The notes under the pieces are model-generated. The model had not been told where the DNA came from, searched no databases, and saw only the letters and a program-made list of their open reading frames with translations. Shown here piece after piece: positions 33,513-42,443 of a DNA stretch of 64,000 nucleotides. This stretch comes from Pyrinomonadaceae bacterium (GTDB taxonomy: Bacteria > Acidobacteriota > Blastocatellia > Pyrinomonadales > Pyrinomonadaceae), in contig JAIBCC010000028.1 in assembly GCA_019694395.1 (NCBI GenBank), positions 1-64,000 of the forward strand, given 5' to 3'. Position 1 is the first letter of the stretch. Each line of letters opens with the position of its first letter. A program made the translations under genes and the position numbers.

Positions 33513-35069
33513 TTAATTCGGAATTTCCAATTTCACATCCAATTTGTCCGCTAATTTGAGCAATTCACTAATCAAATGGTTGCGTGCATCAAGTTCAAAC
33601 GTCCAATTATCCTGATTAAAAAAGACTTCAATTCTGATAATTATGGACGGAGCTGTCAGTTCAAAAAGATGAACTTTGAACGGCTGCTTATCAAAGTTTT
33701 TATCGTTTGCCAGAATTTCTTTGACTCCATCGGTAAATTTATCTATTTTTGTAAACTCTTGATATTGAATATTTAACTTCAAAATCCAACGTCTTTGCCG
33801 ATTGATCTGGTCATTTAGGATGGCGGCTTTGGCAACGGTTGAATTCGGCAAAGTTATCAGCGAATCATCATCGGTAAAGATTTTTGTCGAGCGAAGTCCG
33901 ATTTCTTTGACGATTCCTTTCACATTTTCGATTTCAACTCGGTCATCCGCCCGAAACGGCTGTTCGATCAGAACCACCAAAGAACCAAAGAAATTACTGA
34001 TGGTTTCCTGAGCGGCAAGTGCAATCGCAATTCCACCGATACCGAGTCCGGCAATCAAGCCTGTCACGTCATACTGCAAATTTTCGGCAACCACAATCGC
34101 GCCGATGATAACCACCGCTATTCGGATAATCGCGCTGACAAAAGGAACGAGCAAATCATCAACCTGCGAATCAGAATCCATTGACCGTTGCCGTAAAAAA
34201 TAAGCAACCGCATCAATGATCCGATACAAAAGCCAAATAATGGCGATTGCGGTTAAGATGAACATTACCGTCCGAAAGCTGGTCAAAGTGCTTTGCGTCA
34301 ATGCTAAAGCCCGCAAACCAAACCGAAAAGTAATCAAAAATGCCAGCAAACCAATCGGTGAATAAATATTAGCGATTTGCTCTCCGCTAAAGGACGGATA
34401 GCGTTTTTGCAGATATTTTCCAATCGTAAAATCGGCGATGGAACGGACAATTCGCCCGATAATAACACCTAAAACCAACAAAACTATCAGTCCAAGCCAT
34501 TGCCACCTTTCAAAGAAAAATGTTCTTTGTTTCAACACATTCGGCATCCGGTCACGAATCTGTGCGCCGATGCTTTCCTGTTGCGTCAATGTGGAAATAC
34601 CATTTTTGGCTCTTTCTTCTTCAACCGCTGAAACCAAAACCGGAATCGAATGAACGGTTTCCTTAGTAAAAAGCCAATCCCCGTTTTCCTGTCTGGCAAG
34701 CACGATTTCGCCTTTGGTCGAGCGATAAACGGTAAAAGGTTCGGCGTTCGGATCATTCGGAGCATCTTCGATTTGAAAATTCTCGACCAGATCAAGAATT
34801 TCTTTAATATCAACCGCTACTTCCAACCCTTTAACGCTCTGAAATTCGTCAGGAATCTCGCGCAAATCCAAACATTTAACCGCTTCTTCTAACGGATCAG
34901 GAGTCACGCCGACTCGCGGCTGCTGAAACGCGTTATAAAAAGTTTTTAAGGTCGCAACAGCGGATTCGTGTTTGGGATTAACCGGATTAAGTTTATTCGG
35001 TTGGGCGGATACGTTGGCAAAAAGTAAAAATATGACAACAGTAGTCAAAAGGACGGGGACTTTTTTCAT
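33513..35069 (-). CDS. MscS-family mechanosensitive channel with exported N-terminal domain
   Basis: 518 residues, ATG start, signal peptide (residues 1-22, ending ANVSAQ). A soluble N-domain of about 150 residues is followed by several membrane segments (about 190-330). The MscS pore helix and beta domain follow: GLIAGLGIGGIAIALAAQETISNFFGSLVVLIEQPFRADDRV, shown here as the family hallmark spanning about residues 340-380. The C-terminal domain is the cytoplasmic vestibule with NQDNW near its end. It should relieve turgor on osmotic down-shock. It is divergent from the NRAMP-like gene; the 171-bp spacer contains no recognised element. Confidence 0.9.
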   Translation of the reverse strand: MKKVPVLLTTVVIFLLFANVSAQPNKLNPVNPKHESAVATLKTFYNAFQQPRVGVTPDPLEEAVKCLDLREIPDEFQSVKGLEVAVDIKEILDLVENFQIEDAPNDPNAEPFTVYRSTKGEIVLARQENGDWLFTKETVHSIPVLVSAVEEERAKNGISTLTQQESIGAQIRDRMPNVLKQRTFFFERWQWLGLIVLLVLGVIIGRIVRSIADFTIGKYLQKRYPSFSGEQIANIYSPIGLLAFLITFRFGLRALALTQSTLTSFRTVMFILTAIAIIWLLYRIIDAVAYFLRQRSMDSDSQVDDLLVPFVSAIIRIAVVIIGAIVVAENLQYDVTGLIAGLGIGGIAIALAAQETISNFFGSLVVLIEQPFRADDRVEIENVKGIVKEIGLRSTKIFTDDDSLITLPNSTVAKAAILNDQINRQRRWILKLNIQYQEFTKIDKFTDGVKEILANDKNFDKQPFKVHLFELTAPSIIIRIEVFFNQDNWTFELDARNHLISELLKLADKLDVKLEIPN

Positions 35070-35240
35070 TTTTTTAAAATTGAAATAATTTTGTTGGAAA
35101 TTTAGCGTATTTTTCCATCATTTGTTTTTTATTTCAAGATGAAAAAATTTATTTTTGCAGAATCGCGGTAGTATGCTTTTATATTTTATCTAAAAAGGCT
35201 ATAGTCGTTTTTTACGATATGACAGACGGTGATAGTAGAA

Positions 35241-36551
35241 ATGTCGGAAATGCGCTTAACGCTCAGAAAATTCAGAGTGAATTTTGGTCGCAACTTATCG
35301 CGTCTCCGTCAACGACTGTCTTCCTCAGATAACCGTTTTTTTGCCTTTCTTGCCATTTTAGGTCCCGGAATCATTGCTGCCAGTTCAGGCAACGAAGCCA
35401 GCGGAATCGCCACTTATTCAACTGCCGGAGCGGATTACGGCTACACTTTGCTGTGGTCATTCATTCCAATGACGATTTGTTTTATCGTCGCGCAGGAAAT
35501 GTGCGTGCGAATGGGAGTAGTTACGGGAAAAGGTCTGTCGGATTTGATTCGGGAGCATTTCGGTGTGCGCTGGACAGCATTGATCATGCTTGCCTTATTG
35601 ATTGCTAACACAGGAATCATCGTAGCCGAATTTGTTGGAATCGCTCAAGCCTCAGAACTTTTCGGTATTTCCAGATATTTTAGTGTTCCGCTGACAGCCA
35701 TTGCGATTTGGTGGTTAATTGTCAAAGGAGCACCGAAAACAATTGAGCAGATTTTTCTTTTAATGTCGTTGATTTTCCTGACTTACATTGCCTCTGCTTT
35801 TCTTGCCAAACCGGAATGGAATCAGGTCGCACACGAATTCATCAAACCGAGTTTTTCTTTTCAATCAGGTTATCTTTTCACCGTAATGGCACTGATCGGA
35901 ACCACTATTACACCGTTTATGCAGGTTTTTGTGCAATCCTCGGTAGTCGAAAAGGGTTTAGATAAAAGCGATTACAAAAATGCGCGAGCCGATGCAATTA
36001 TCGGAGTTTTTTTCGCCAATATCGTGGCAATGTTTATTGTAATTGCGACAGCCGCCACGCTTCACGCTAACGGAATCAAGGTCGAATCCGCCGCTGATGC
36101 CGCCAAAGCCTTATCGCCCGTCGTTGGACAATATGCTCAATATTTGTTCGGAATCGGTTTATTCGGAGCTTCCATGTTGGCGATGGGAGTTTTACCTTTA
36201 GCAACAGCTTACAGTTTGAGTGAGGCTTTGGGCTTTGAAAAAGGTCTTTCGCACAGCTTCCGCGAAGCTCCGATCTTTATTGGGATTTTTACTGCGCTTA
36301 TTGTTTTCGGCGCAATTTTTGCTCTCATTCCTAACATTCCGCAAATCCAGCTTTTGCTGGTCACGCAATCGATCAACGGTATTTTATTGCCGTTTTTGCT
36401 GACTGCAATTGTTCTTTTATCCTCAAACCGCGAAATTATGGGTGAATATGCCAATAGTTCGTGGTATAAAATTCTAGCCTGGCTGATTACAATTGTGGTT
36501 TCAATTCTTTCATTTCTATTGATTGGTTACGCAATTGCTGATATGTTTTAA
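35241..36551 (+). CDS. NRAMP-related divalent metal transporter
   Basis: 436 residues from the ATG at 35241; a GTG at 35229 would add four. About eleven hydrophobic segments in LeuT-fold arrangement. The TM1 metal site, DPGN in classical NRAMP proteins, aligns here with Glu52-Ala-Ser-Gly55 in the motif GNEASGIATYSTAGA, and the TM6 MPH motif aligns with TPF in TTITPFMQVFVQSS. The following SSVVEKG is typical of the NRAMP-related (NRMT-like) branch, whose members can use other metals such as Mg2+. Metal selectivity is therefore uncertain. No Mn riboswitch is seen upstream. The gene is followed 33 bp later by a channel gene on the same strand. Confidence 0.88.
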   Translation: MSEMRLTLRKFRVNFGRNLSRLRQRLSSSDNRFFAFLAILGPGIIAASSGNEASGIATYSTAGADYGYTLLWSFIPMTICFIVAQEMCVRMGVVTGKGLSDLIREHFGVRWTALIMLALLIANTGIIVAEFVGIAQASELFGISRYFSVPLTAIAIWWLIVKGAPKTIEQIFLLMSLIFLTYIASAFLAKPEWNQVAHEFIKPSFSFQSGYLFTVMALIGTTITPFMQVFVQSSVVEKGLDKSDYKNARADAIIGVFFANIVAMFIVIATAATLHANGIKVESAADAAKALSPVVGQYAQYLFGIGLFGASMLAMGVLPLATAYSLSEALGFEKGLSHSFREAPIFIGIFTALIVFGAIFALIPNIPQIQLLLVTQSINGILLPFLLTAIVLLSSNREIMGEYANSSWYKILAWLITIVVSILSFLLIGYAIADMF

Positions 36552-36584
36552 GCCGAACCATTTTTTTCCGCTAAAATTTTGACT

Positions 36585-38093
36585 ATGGCAGTTTCCGAAT
36601 TGCGTAACAAGACCGTTTTTTTATTCCTATCCGTTGCGATAATTACGCTTGTTTTGATCCTTATTCCAAACGAAGCAACCCTAAAACCATATTTGGCAAA
36701 CTATTTCGGATTGCTGCTCGAAGACACCGGAATTATCAGAAACACAGATGGTTCAATGGCATCTCAGGTCAGTGTCACGGTGGCTGGATTGATACTGAAC
36801 ATCATCAAAATCGTTAAAATCGTTTTGGGGATGGCGATTGTCATTTCGGTTGTTCGCTATGTAAATTATTTGATCTTTCAGCTTGCACTTCGTAATTCTG
36901 CTCAAAATGAAATTTCTTCGCTATTGAAAACGGTTCTTTCAATAATCCTTTCAATCGTCGCATTTTTTATTATTTTTCAAGGGCAATATCCGGGCGTTGA
37001 GCTTGCGCCGCTTTTTACCGGGTCAACGATCATCGGTATCGTGGTCGGTCTTGCGCTCCAGGACACTTTGGGCAATCTTTTCGCCGGAATCGCTCTCCAA
37101 GCCGATAAACCTTTTCAAATCGGAGATGTCATCAATATTCAAAATAAAGGAACCGGCGTAGTCGAAAGCATTTCGTGGCGTGGTGTCAAGATTCGCACCT
37201 TTCAAAATAAGTTAGTGCTGGTCAGTAACAGCGTCATCAGCAAAGAGTTTATCGAAGTTGCGCCAAAGGAAAATCTGAACGCGCGGATTGTTTTTTTCAA
37301 CACACTTTATTCGGCTTCTCCAACCAAAACATCTCAATTGATCCGCGACACCGTTCGTCAGGTTGAAAATGTTTCGCCTAAAATTCGCCCGATTGTCCGC
37401 ATCAGAAATTTGGGCGACAGCGGAATTGATTGGGAAGTCAAATTTTGGCTCGAAGACTATTCTAAATATAACGATACAGACGCTTTAGTGCGGCAAAGAA
37501 TTTGGTATGCGTTTCAGCGCGAAAACATTCATTTTGCTTTTCCGACCAGAACTTTGTTCATCGAAGATCAATCACTTGAACCGAATTTTACCGAATCGGT
37601 CAATGAAATTTTTATGCGTTTGAGCGATGTCGAGATTTTTGCGCCGCTCAATGATGAGGAAACGCAAAAACTTGCCGAAAAATGTGAAGCCAAAATTTTC
37701 TCGCCAAATGAACCGATTGTCCGCAAAGGTCAGGAAGGCAAATCAATGTTTGTGGTGCATCGCGGTTCAGTCAAAATTCAGATTATGGAAAATGGTCTGC
37801 CGAAAACGGTTACAACTTTGCACGAGGGTGATATTTTTGGCGAAATGGGGCTTTTCACCGGCGAGCCTCGTTCAGCGACGGTGGTCGCAGCCGAAGAAAC
37901 TGAAGTTCTTGAGATCAAACACACCGCAGTTAAACCTTTGTTCAAAAAGAATCCGCATTTGATGGAGGCTTTAAGCGAGACAATCGCCGAAAGAAAAGCG
38001 ATGCTTGCCAGTGCGAACGAAGAAAAGAAAGAAGTTGAAGTTGAAAAAGAAGGAGTCTTCAATTCAATTAAGAAGTTTTTTGGGTTGAGCTAG
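36585..38093 (+). CDS. MscS-type channel with C-terminal cyclic-nucleotide-binding domain (bCNG type)
   Basis: 502 residues from the ATG at 36585; the TTG at 36579 is a less likely start. Three or so membrane segments (about 10-30, 60-85, 105-135) lead into the MscS pore and beta domain (GIVVGLALQDTLGNLFAG, then LQADKPFQIGDVI). Residues about 345-470 form a cyclic-nucleotide-binding domain with VRKGQEGKSMFVV, GDIFGEMGLFTGEPRSATV (phosphate-binding cassette) and a C-helix. This is the bacterial cyclic-nucleotide-gated subgroup of the MscS superfamily, gated by cAMP or related ligands rather than by tension alone. The tail is Glu/Lys-rich. Possible co-transcription with the metal transporter 33 bp upstream. 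Confidence 0.92.
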   Translation: MAVSELRNKTVFLFLSVAIITLVLILIPNEATLKPYLANYFGLLLEDTGIIRNTDGSMASQVSVTVAGLILNIIKIVKIVLGMAIVISVVRYVNYLIFQLALRNSAQNEISSLLKTVLSIILSIVAFFIIFQGQYPGVELAPLFTGSTIIGIVVGLALQDTLGNLFAGIALQADKPFQIGDVINIQNKGTGVVESISWRGVKIRTFQNKLVLVSNSVISKEFIEVAPKENLNARIVFFNTLYSASPTKTSQLIRDTVRQVENVSPKIRPIVRIRNLGDSGIDWEVKFWLEDYSKYNDTDALVRQRIWYAFQRENIHFAFPTRTLFIEDQSLEPNFTESVNEIFMRLSDVEIFAPLNDEETQKLAEKCEAKIFSPNEPIVRKGQEGKSMFVVHRGSVKIQIMENGLPKTVTTLHEGDIFGEMGLFTGEPRSATVVAAEETEVLEIKHTAVKPLFKKNPHLMEALSETIAERKAMLASANEEKKEVEVEKEGVFNSIKKFFGLS

Positions 38094-38097
38094 ATTT

Positions 38098-38457
38098 TTA
38101 CGGAATCAATTTATCCTCCTGTTCATCCCAAATTTTCATAATGGATTGCATTTCCTTTCCCCGATAGGCACCAACAACTCCAACCTTATTGTGAACAAGT
38201 TGAACGCCTATTATCACGCGCAAAAATTCCTCATCCACACGAAGTTTGGCAATTGAATCTTTTTCGCCATTAACAATCACAAAACCTTCTAATTCTCCTC
38301 CGTGAGGTTCAAGCAGCACAACATCAAAATCGTCAATAACTCCCTTACTTTTAATCCCTTGAAGATATTGAAGCGCATTTCCAAGAACTTCCGATGCTTT
38401 TTTTTCTCTTCCTGGGATAATAGCTCCCCACCCTACGAACAACGACCCTTTTGACAT
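38098..38457 (-). CDS. Conserved hypothetical protein, 119 residues
   Basis: ATG start. The protein opens KGSLFVGWGAIIPGRE, and the pattern of two strand-helix-strand units (FDVVLLEPHGGELEGFVIV, then EEFLRVIIGVQLVHN) suggests a ferredoxin-like alpha/beta fold similar to dimeric alpha-beta barrel proteins. No catalytic motif, signal peptide or membrane segment. I do not recognise a named family. It converges with the channel gene, only four bases apart, and has no same-strand partner close by. Confidence 0.75.
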   Translation of the reverse strand: MSKGSLFVGWGAIIPGREKKASEVLGNALQYLQGIKSKGVIDDFDVVLLEPHGGELEGFVIVNGEKDSIAKLRVDEEFLRVIIGVQLVHNKVGVVGAYRGKEMQSIMKIWDEQEDKLIP

Positions 38458-38624
38458 TTGTCTGACTCCTGATAATTTTTCAAAATCTTAGAACGAATAT
38501 TTTTACTTTATAGTGTTAGAAAACTTTAGCAATTTCCGGTAAAAAACTAAAAGTGCAGAAGAATTGATTTAATCTTACAATTTTTCTACACCTTTGGTTT
38601 TGAAATTAATTAAATTATGTATTT

Positions 38625-40421
38625 TTATGCCTTAGCTGCCATTGCCTCTTCCATTCCATCCGGCATATCGCCCGTATCAGGTCTTAAATACTGCCACTGT
38701 TTAGGTTTCAGCGATGACAATAATTCTTTACGAGTCTTGGTTTTAATTGGTTTGCCGATGTAGATTTTACCCATCTTTTCAAGCCGTTTTTCGCTGATTG
38801 CGCCCGAGAACATCAAAAGCGGATAGGTAAAGTTCGGTCCGTTGATTTTGCGGAGTTTGTAGAGCCACATTCCGATTGAACCAACTCGCCACGCGGTCGG
38901 TCCCCACCAACTGTATTGACCGGGACGAAGATTCATCTTCCAGCATTTCATCATTAACTGCCATTGCAGCGGAGTTAATTGACGGGTTTGGGTAACGCCT
39001 TTTTCCATTTCCATCCGTGTATCGTGCAGCGGCGTGAAAATCGAAGGAATCAAGAAGGCAAACAATCCGCGACGTTCCATTTCGTAAATCAGATCAAGTG
39101 TTGCCATATTGTCTTCGTCCGTTTCATCAGGATTACCGACGATCAAGGTCATGGCGGGAAACCAGTTATTTTCATTCATAACCTTGAGCCCTTCTAAAAC
39201 AACACTTTGCCAATCTTCAATCGAAAAAGGCACGCCTTTACTCGCCATCACTTTCTTCGCCATTCGCACCGAACCTGTTTCCAATCCAACCAACGGTGCC
39301 AGAGCTTTCTTTTCGGGATGACTGCTCAAATAAGGGAAATGAATCGGGCTTTTCGGCAAGAGAACGTCCGAAAGTTGTTTGATCAAAATCGGATCAACTA
39401 CCGCCGGGGCAATCGTCGAATGGCTCAAAACGTGTTGTTCAACGCCCGGAGTATTAACAACGTCAGTATAGAGATCAACCAAAGCCTCACGGTTGGGGAA
39501 ATAAAACGGAATATCCGTGTGAACCTGTCCCCAAATGAACATATCTTCGGTTGCCAAAGAAATTTGTTTATTGCCTGCTTCGACGTTGGCGCGAACCGCG
39601 TCCATAATTTTATCTTTCGGCATATCGATCTGCGGATTCAGATCCGGCAAACAAAATTTGCAGCGTCGTCCGCAGCCTGTCGTCATTTCGACTACGCCAA
39701 AAGTTGTGCGCTTGTCAGGAAATAAAATTCCTTCGCGGTCGGTCGGATGTTTGACTTCAATTTCTTTCGGAATATCTTCGCCCGCAATGGCTTTTCGGAA
39801 AAGATCCATTACGTCTTGCGATTCGCTTCGTCCTTCGACCACACAATCAACGCTTAATTCGTCATACAAATCAGTTTGGATAATTTGCCAGCCACCCGAA
39901 CCTCCGACAATTACTTTGAAATTATCGCGGTAGGGATTTGCTTTGATTTTGGCAAACATTTCTCTCGAATAATGCGAATTGATCGGCATTTTAGACGAAC
40001 CAAAAATCGAAGTATAAACTCCGGCGGCAAAGGTTACACCCAAAGGATTATGGGTTGAAACCGCGACAATTCGTGTATTTGGTCCGACAAATTTATCCAA
40101 ATCCTCGGGATAACACGAAACGATGTCATCCTGTGAATATTCGCGTAAAAGAGATTTTTCAACCAAACGGACTCCGGCAGGCATATATTTGGCTTGCCCG
40201 TCCGCCTCACGTTCGACATCACGCCAATTCGGATACTTGCGGTTAATAATTCCTTCCAACCAGATCGGAAGCGAAGCAAGTGCCATTTGAATAAAATAAC
40301 CAGCGTGGTCTATTGACTCGGTTAATGGCGCAGTTAAAACAATTAATTTGCCGCCATCATTGGGGGCTGTTGGTTCAGATTTTGCAGTTTCCTGATTATC
40401 ATTTTCCACTAGGGCTATCAT
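38625..40421 (-). CDS. B12-binding-type radical SAM protein
   Basis: 598 residues from the ATG at 40421-40419; GGAG sits six bases upstream, and the TTG at 40433 would precede this site. Residues about 30-215 look like a B12-binding Rossmann domain (FKVIVGGSGGWQI), although the DxHxxG cobalamin signature is not obvious. The radical SAM core has GCGRRCKFCLPD (CxxxCxxC) near residue 250, followed by MTLIVGNPDETDEDN and FLIPSIFTPLHDT. The C-terminal segment contains LTPLQWQLMMKC and SWWGPTAWR. Such enzymes modify lipids, natural products or rings; the substrate is unknown. Single gene. Confidence 0.85.
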   Translation of the reverse strand: MIALVENDNQETAKSEPTAPNDGGKLIVLTAPLTESIDHAGYFIQMALASLPIWLEGIINRKYPNWRDVEREADGQAKYMPAGVRLVEKSLLREYSQDDIVSCYPEDLDKFVGPNTRIVAVSTHNPLGVTFAAGVYTSIFGSSKMPINSHYSREMFAKIKANPYRDNFKVIVGGSGGWQIIQTDLYDELSVDCVVEGRSESQDVMDLFRKAIAGEDIPKEIEVKHPTDREGILFPDKRTTFGVVEMTTGCGRRCKFCLPDLNPQIDMPKDKIMDAVRANVEAGNKQISLATEDMFIWGQVHTDIPFYFPNREALVDLYTDVVNTPGVEQHVLSHSTIAPAVVDPILIKQLSDVLLPKSPIHFPYLSSHPEKKALAPLVGLETGSVRMAKKVMASKGVPFSIEDWQSVVLEGLKVMNENNWFPAMTLIVGNPDETDEDNMATLDLIYEMERRGLFAFLIPSIFTPLHDTRMEMEKGVTQTRQLTPLQWQLMMKCWKMNLRPGQYSWWGPTAWRVGSIGMWLYKLRKINGPNFTYPLLMFSGAISEKRLEKMGKIYIGKPIKTKTRKELLSSLKPKQWQYLRPDTGDMPDGMEEAMAAKA

Positions 40422-40516
40422 ATTTTTCTCCAAGCAAAAAAAAGGGGTAAACCATTATCCTAAAGGCTCCAACGGATAATGTCTAATCTTTAGCGGTTTT
40501 TTCTACAAAATGTTAC

Positions 40517-40532
40517 ACTTAATTTTTTAAGT
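40517..40532. promoter_or_regulatory. Palindrome upstream of the second acyl-CoA dehydrogenase
   Basis: ACTTAA-TTTT-TTAAGT is a perfect 6-4-6 inverted repeat 38 bp before the GTG start, with a half-site TTAAGT again at 40547. It differs from the palindrome upstream of 14284, so this gene appears to be under another control. Could also be a chance A+T palindrome. Confidence 0.35.
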
Positions 40533-40570
40533 ATCATACCAAATTTTTAAGTGAGGACAATATAAAAACC

Positions 40571-41794
40571 GTGATTGAATTTGAATTAACAGAAGAACAA
40601 ATTGCATTACAACAAACGGTGCGGGAATTTTGTCAAAACGAAATTGCACCATATATCAAAGAATGGGACGAAAAAGCGCATTTTGATCCGACAATTTTGG
40701 ACAAAATGGCTGATTTAGGCTTGTTGGGCGTATGTATTCCCGAACAATACGGAGGTGCGGGATTTGATTATGTTTCGCTTGGATTGGTTTGCGAAGAATT
40801 GGAATACTGCGACACTTTTGCCCGCGTCATTATGTCGGTTCACGTTGGATTAAACTCAATGTCCCTTTATAGTTGGGGAACCGAAGAGCAAAAACAAAAA
40901 TATCTTGTTCCGCAAGCGCAGGGCATTAAAAAAGCAACTTTCGGTTTAACCGAACCAAATGCCGGTTCAGATGTAGTCGGAATGCGTTCATACGCCAAAC
41001 GCGATGGTGATGATTGGATTTTGAATGGCGAGAAAATGTGGATTTCGCTCGGAGACGTGGCAGATAACTTTTTATTTTTCTGCTGGACCGATCAGGAAAA
41101 ACAAAAAGTGCGCGACCATACAGGAATTTCGTGCTTTATCGTCGAACGTTCAATGCCCGGTTTTTCTTCCGGCACATTACATGGAAAACTCGGTATCCGC
41201 GCCGGAAACACCGGATATTTTTCTTTGCAGGACGTTCGCGTGCCGAAAGAAAATATGCTCGGAAATGAAGGCGAAGGTTTCAAAATTGCGATGTTTTCAC
41301 TGGAAAACGGACGCTATACCGTTGCTTCAGGTGCAACTGGCGTAATTCGCGCTTCCCGTGACGCTTCTATCGCCTACGCCAACACCCGCGAAGTTCAAGG
41401 GCAAAAAATTTCTAACTTCCAGCTCGTCAAACAAAAAATTGCCGAAATGGAAGCCGATTATGAAATGACTCGTCTTTTGTGTTTGAAAACGGGTTATCTG
41501 AAAAATGAAGGTTTACCAAGTGCCAAAGCTGCCAGTTTAGCTAAATGGCAAGCAACAATTCGTTCGGAAAAAGCGGCTTCGATGGCAATCGAAGTTCATG
41601 GCGCGAACGGCTACACCAATGATTATCCGGTTGAGCGTTATCTAAGAAACTGTAAAGCAGCTGTCATTTACGAAGGAACACGCGATATTCATACTCTGAT
41701 GCAGGCAGATTGGGCTTTAGGCTTAAAACGCGAAAAACAAGCCCGTGTGATTTTGCCGCCATATCAGCAAAATGCTAAAAGTTTTGGAAGTTAG
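40571..41794 (+). CDS. Acyl-CoA dehydrogenase, short-chain type
   Basis: 407 residues from a GTG start at 40571 (GAGG at 40553-40556 is a distant ribosome site). Classical three-domain acyl-CoA dehydrogenase: LTEPNAGSDVVGM and WILNGEKMWISLGD in the FAD/beta domain, MSVHVGLNSMSL earlier, HGANGYTNDYPVERYLRN and VIYEGTRDIHTLM with the catalytic glutamate at the end. The length fits butyryl/glutaryl- or branched-chain-type enzymes. It catalyses a beta-oxidation or amino-acid degradation step and feeds ETF. Single gene followed by a bidirectional terminator. Confidence 0.94.
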   Translation: MIEFELTEEQIALQQTVREFCQNEIAPYIKEWDEKAHFDPTILDKMADLGLLGVCIPEQYGGAGFDYVSLGLVCEELEYCDTFARVIMSVHVGLNSMSLYSWGTEEQKQKYLVPQAQGIKKATFGLTEPNAGSDVVGMRSYAKRDGDDWILNGEKMWISLGDVADNFLFFCWTDQEKQKVRDHTGISCFIVERSMPGFSSGTLHGKLGIRAGNTGYFSLQDVRVPKENMLGNEGEGFKIAMFSLENGRYTVASGATGVIRASRDASIAYANTREVQGQKISNFQLVKQKIAEMEADYEMTRLLCLKTGYLKNEGLPSAKAASLAKWQATIRSEKAASMAIEVHGANGYTNDYPVERYLRNCKAAVIYEGTRDIHTLMQADWALGLKREKQARVILPPYQQNAKSFGS

Positions 41795-41855
41795 GAAAGT
41801 TTGGGAAGTTTGGGAAGAAAAACACTTTCTTTGCTTCCGCAACTGTAAATTGAAA

Positions 41856-41890
41856 AAAGCCAGCCGAGTTTTAATAACTTGACTGGCTTT
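41856..41890. terminator. Bidirectional terminator between convergent genes
   Basis: AAAGCCAG (41856-41863) and CTGGCTTT (41883-41890) pair, with an extended imperfect stem inside (CGAGTT/AACTTG). A-run before and T-run after serve both strands. Confidence 0.8.
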
Positions 41891-41913
41891 ATTTTTTTTA
41901 AGCTGAAAAAGAA

Positions 41914-42252
41914 TTAATGATCTTTTTTGGCATCATCTTTCTTTTCAGTTGTGTTAGCAGGTGCTTTGTCATCTTTCTTTTCTGAAGTTGAATTAGCAGG
42001 TGCTTTGTCATCTTTCTTTGGAGCATTTGCAGGTGCATTAGCCGGGGCGTTTGCAGGTGCATTAGCCGGAGCATTGCTCGGAGCGTTTGCAGGTGCATTT
42101 GCAGGCGTGTTGTTTGCAGGTGCATTAGCCGGTTTGTTTGCGTTTGCATTTGCTGGTGCATTGGTATTGGTTTTTGGTGCTTCTCCACCGCAAGCTGATA
42201 AAGCCAAAGCAACAGATGCAACGGTTGTTAATGTTAATACTTTTAATTTCAT
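41914..42252 (-). CDS. Small lipoprotein with Asn-Ala-Pro-Ala repeats
   Basis: 112 residues, ATG start. A lipoprotein signal peptide ends in LALSACGG (lipobox Cys21). The mature part is almost wholly low complexity: NANKPANAPANNT-type repeats of Ala, Pro and Asn, then two copies of a DDKAPANTTEKK-like block, ending in KKDDAKKDH. It is extended and disordered, comparable to cell-envelope spacers. The repeats are encoded by near-identical 12-bp units, so length variation between strains is likely. The same region reads as Leu/Met/Gln and Ala/Gly/Phe repeats in other frames, which are shadows. Confidence 0.8.
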   Translation of the reverse strand: MKLKVLTLTTVASVALALSACGGEAPKTNTNAPANANANKPANAPANNTPANAPANAPSNAPANAPANAPANAPANAPKKDDKAPANSTSEKKDDKAPANTTEKKDDAKKDH

Positions 42253-42390
42253 TTTTCTTGTCTAACCTCTCAAAGAGTTTTTTAATCTTGTTTGGACAAA
42301 ATTTCACAATCTTGTCCAAACAAATTTGAGATACTAGCACAAATTTTGCGAATGTAAAGAGAAAAATGCAAAAAAATCACTAATTTTTAA

Positions 42391-42411
42391 TTTTTTTTTT
42401 GCTTTTTTTTT
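42391..42411. other. Paired poly-T tracts upstream of the repeat lipoprotein gene
   Basis: Ten Ts (42391-42400) and nine Ts (42403-42411) are separated by GC. They lie between the two lipoprotein genes, 140-160 bp upstream of the start at 42252. They could act as a terminator tail of the gene ending at 42444 or as a slippage-prone promoter element. Confidence 0.5.
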
Positions 42412-42443
42412 GTCGCATCTTTAAACCCAACAAAATCAACAAC

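Noticed and set aside
35070..35240. Mn riboswitch (yybP-ykoY) before the NRAMP-like gene
   Set aside because: No matching core motif or stable two-helix arrangement was seen in the spacer.
41898..42265. Overlapping 107- to 112-codon frames in the lipoprotein repeat region
   Set aside because: Alternate-frame readings of the same NAPA-encoding repeats; only the frame with a lipoprotein signal peptide is credible.
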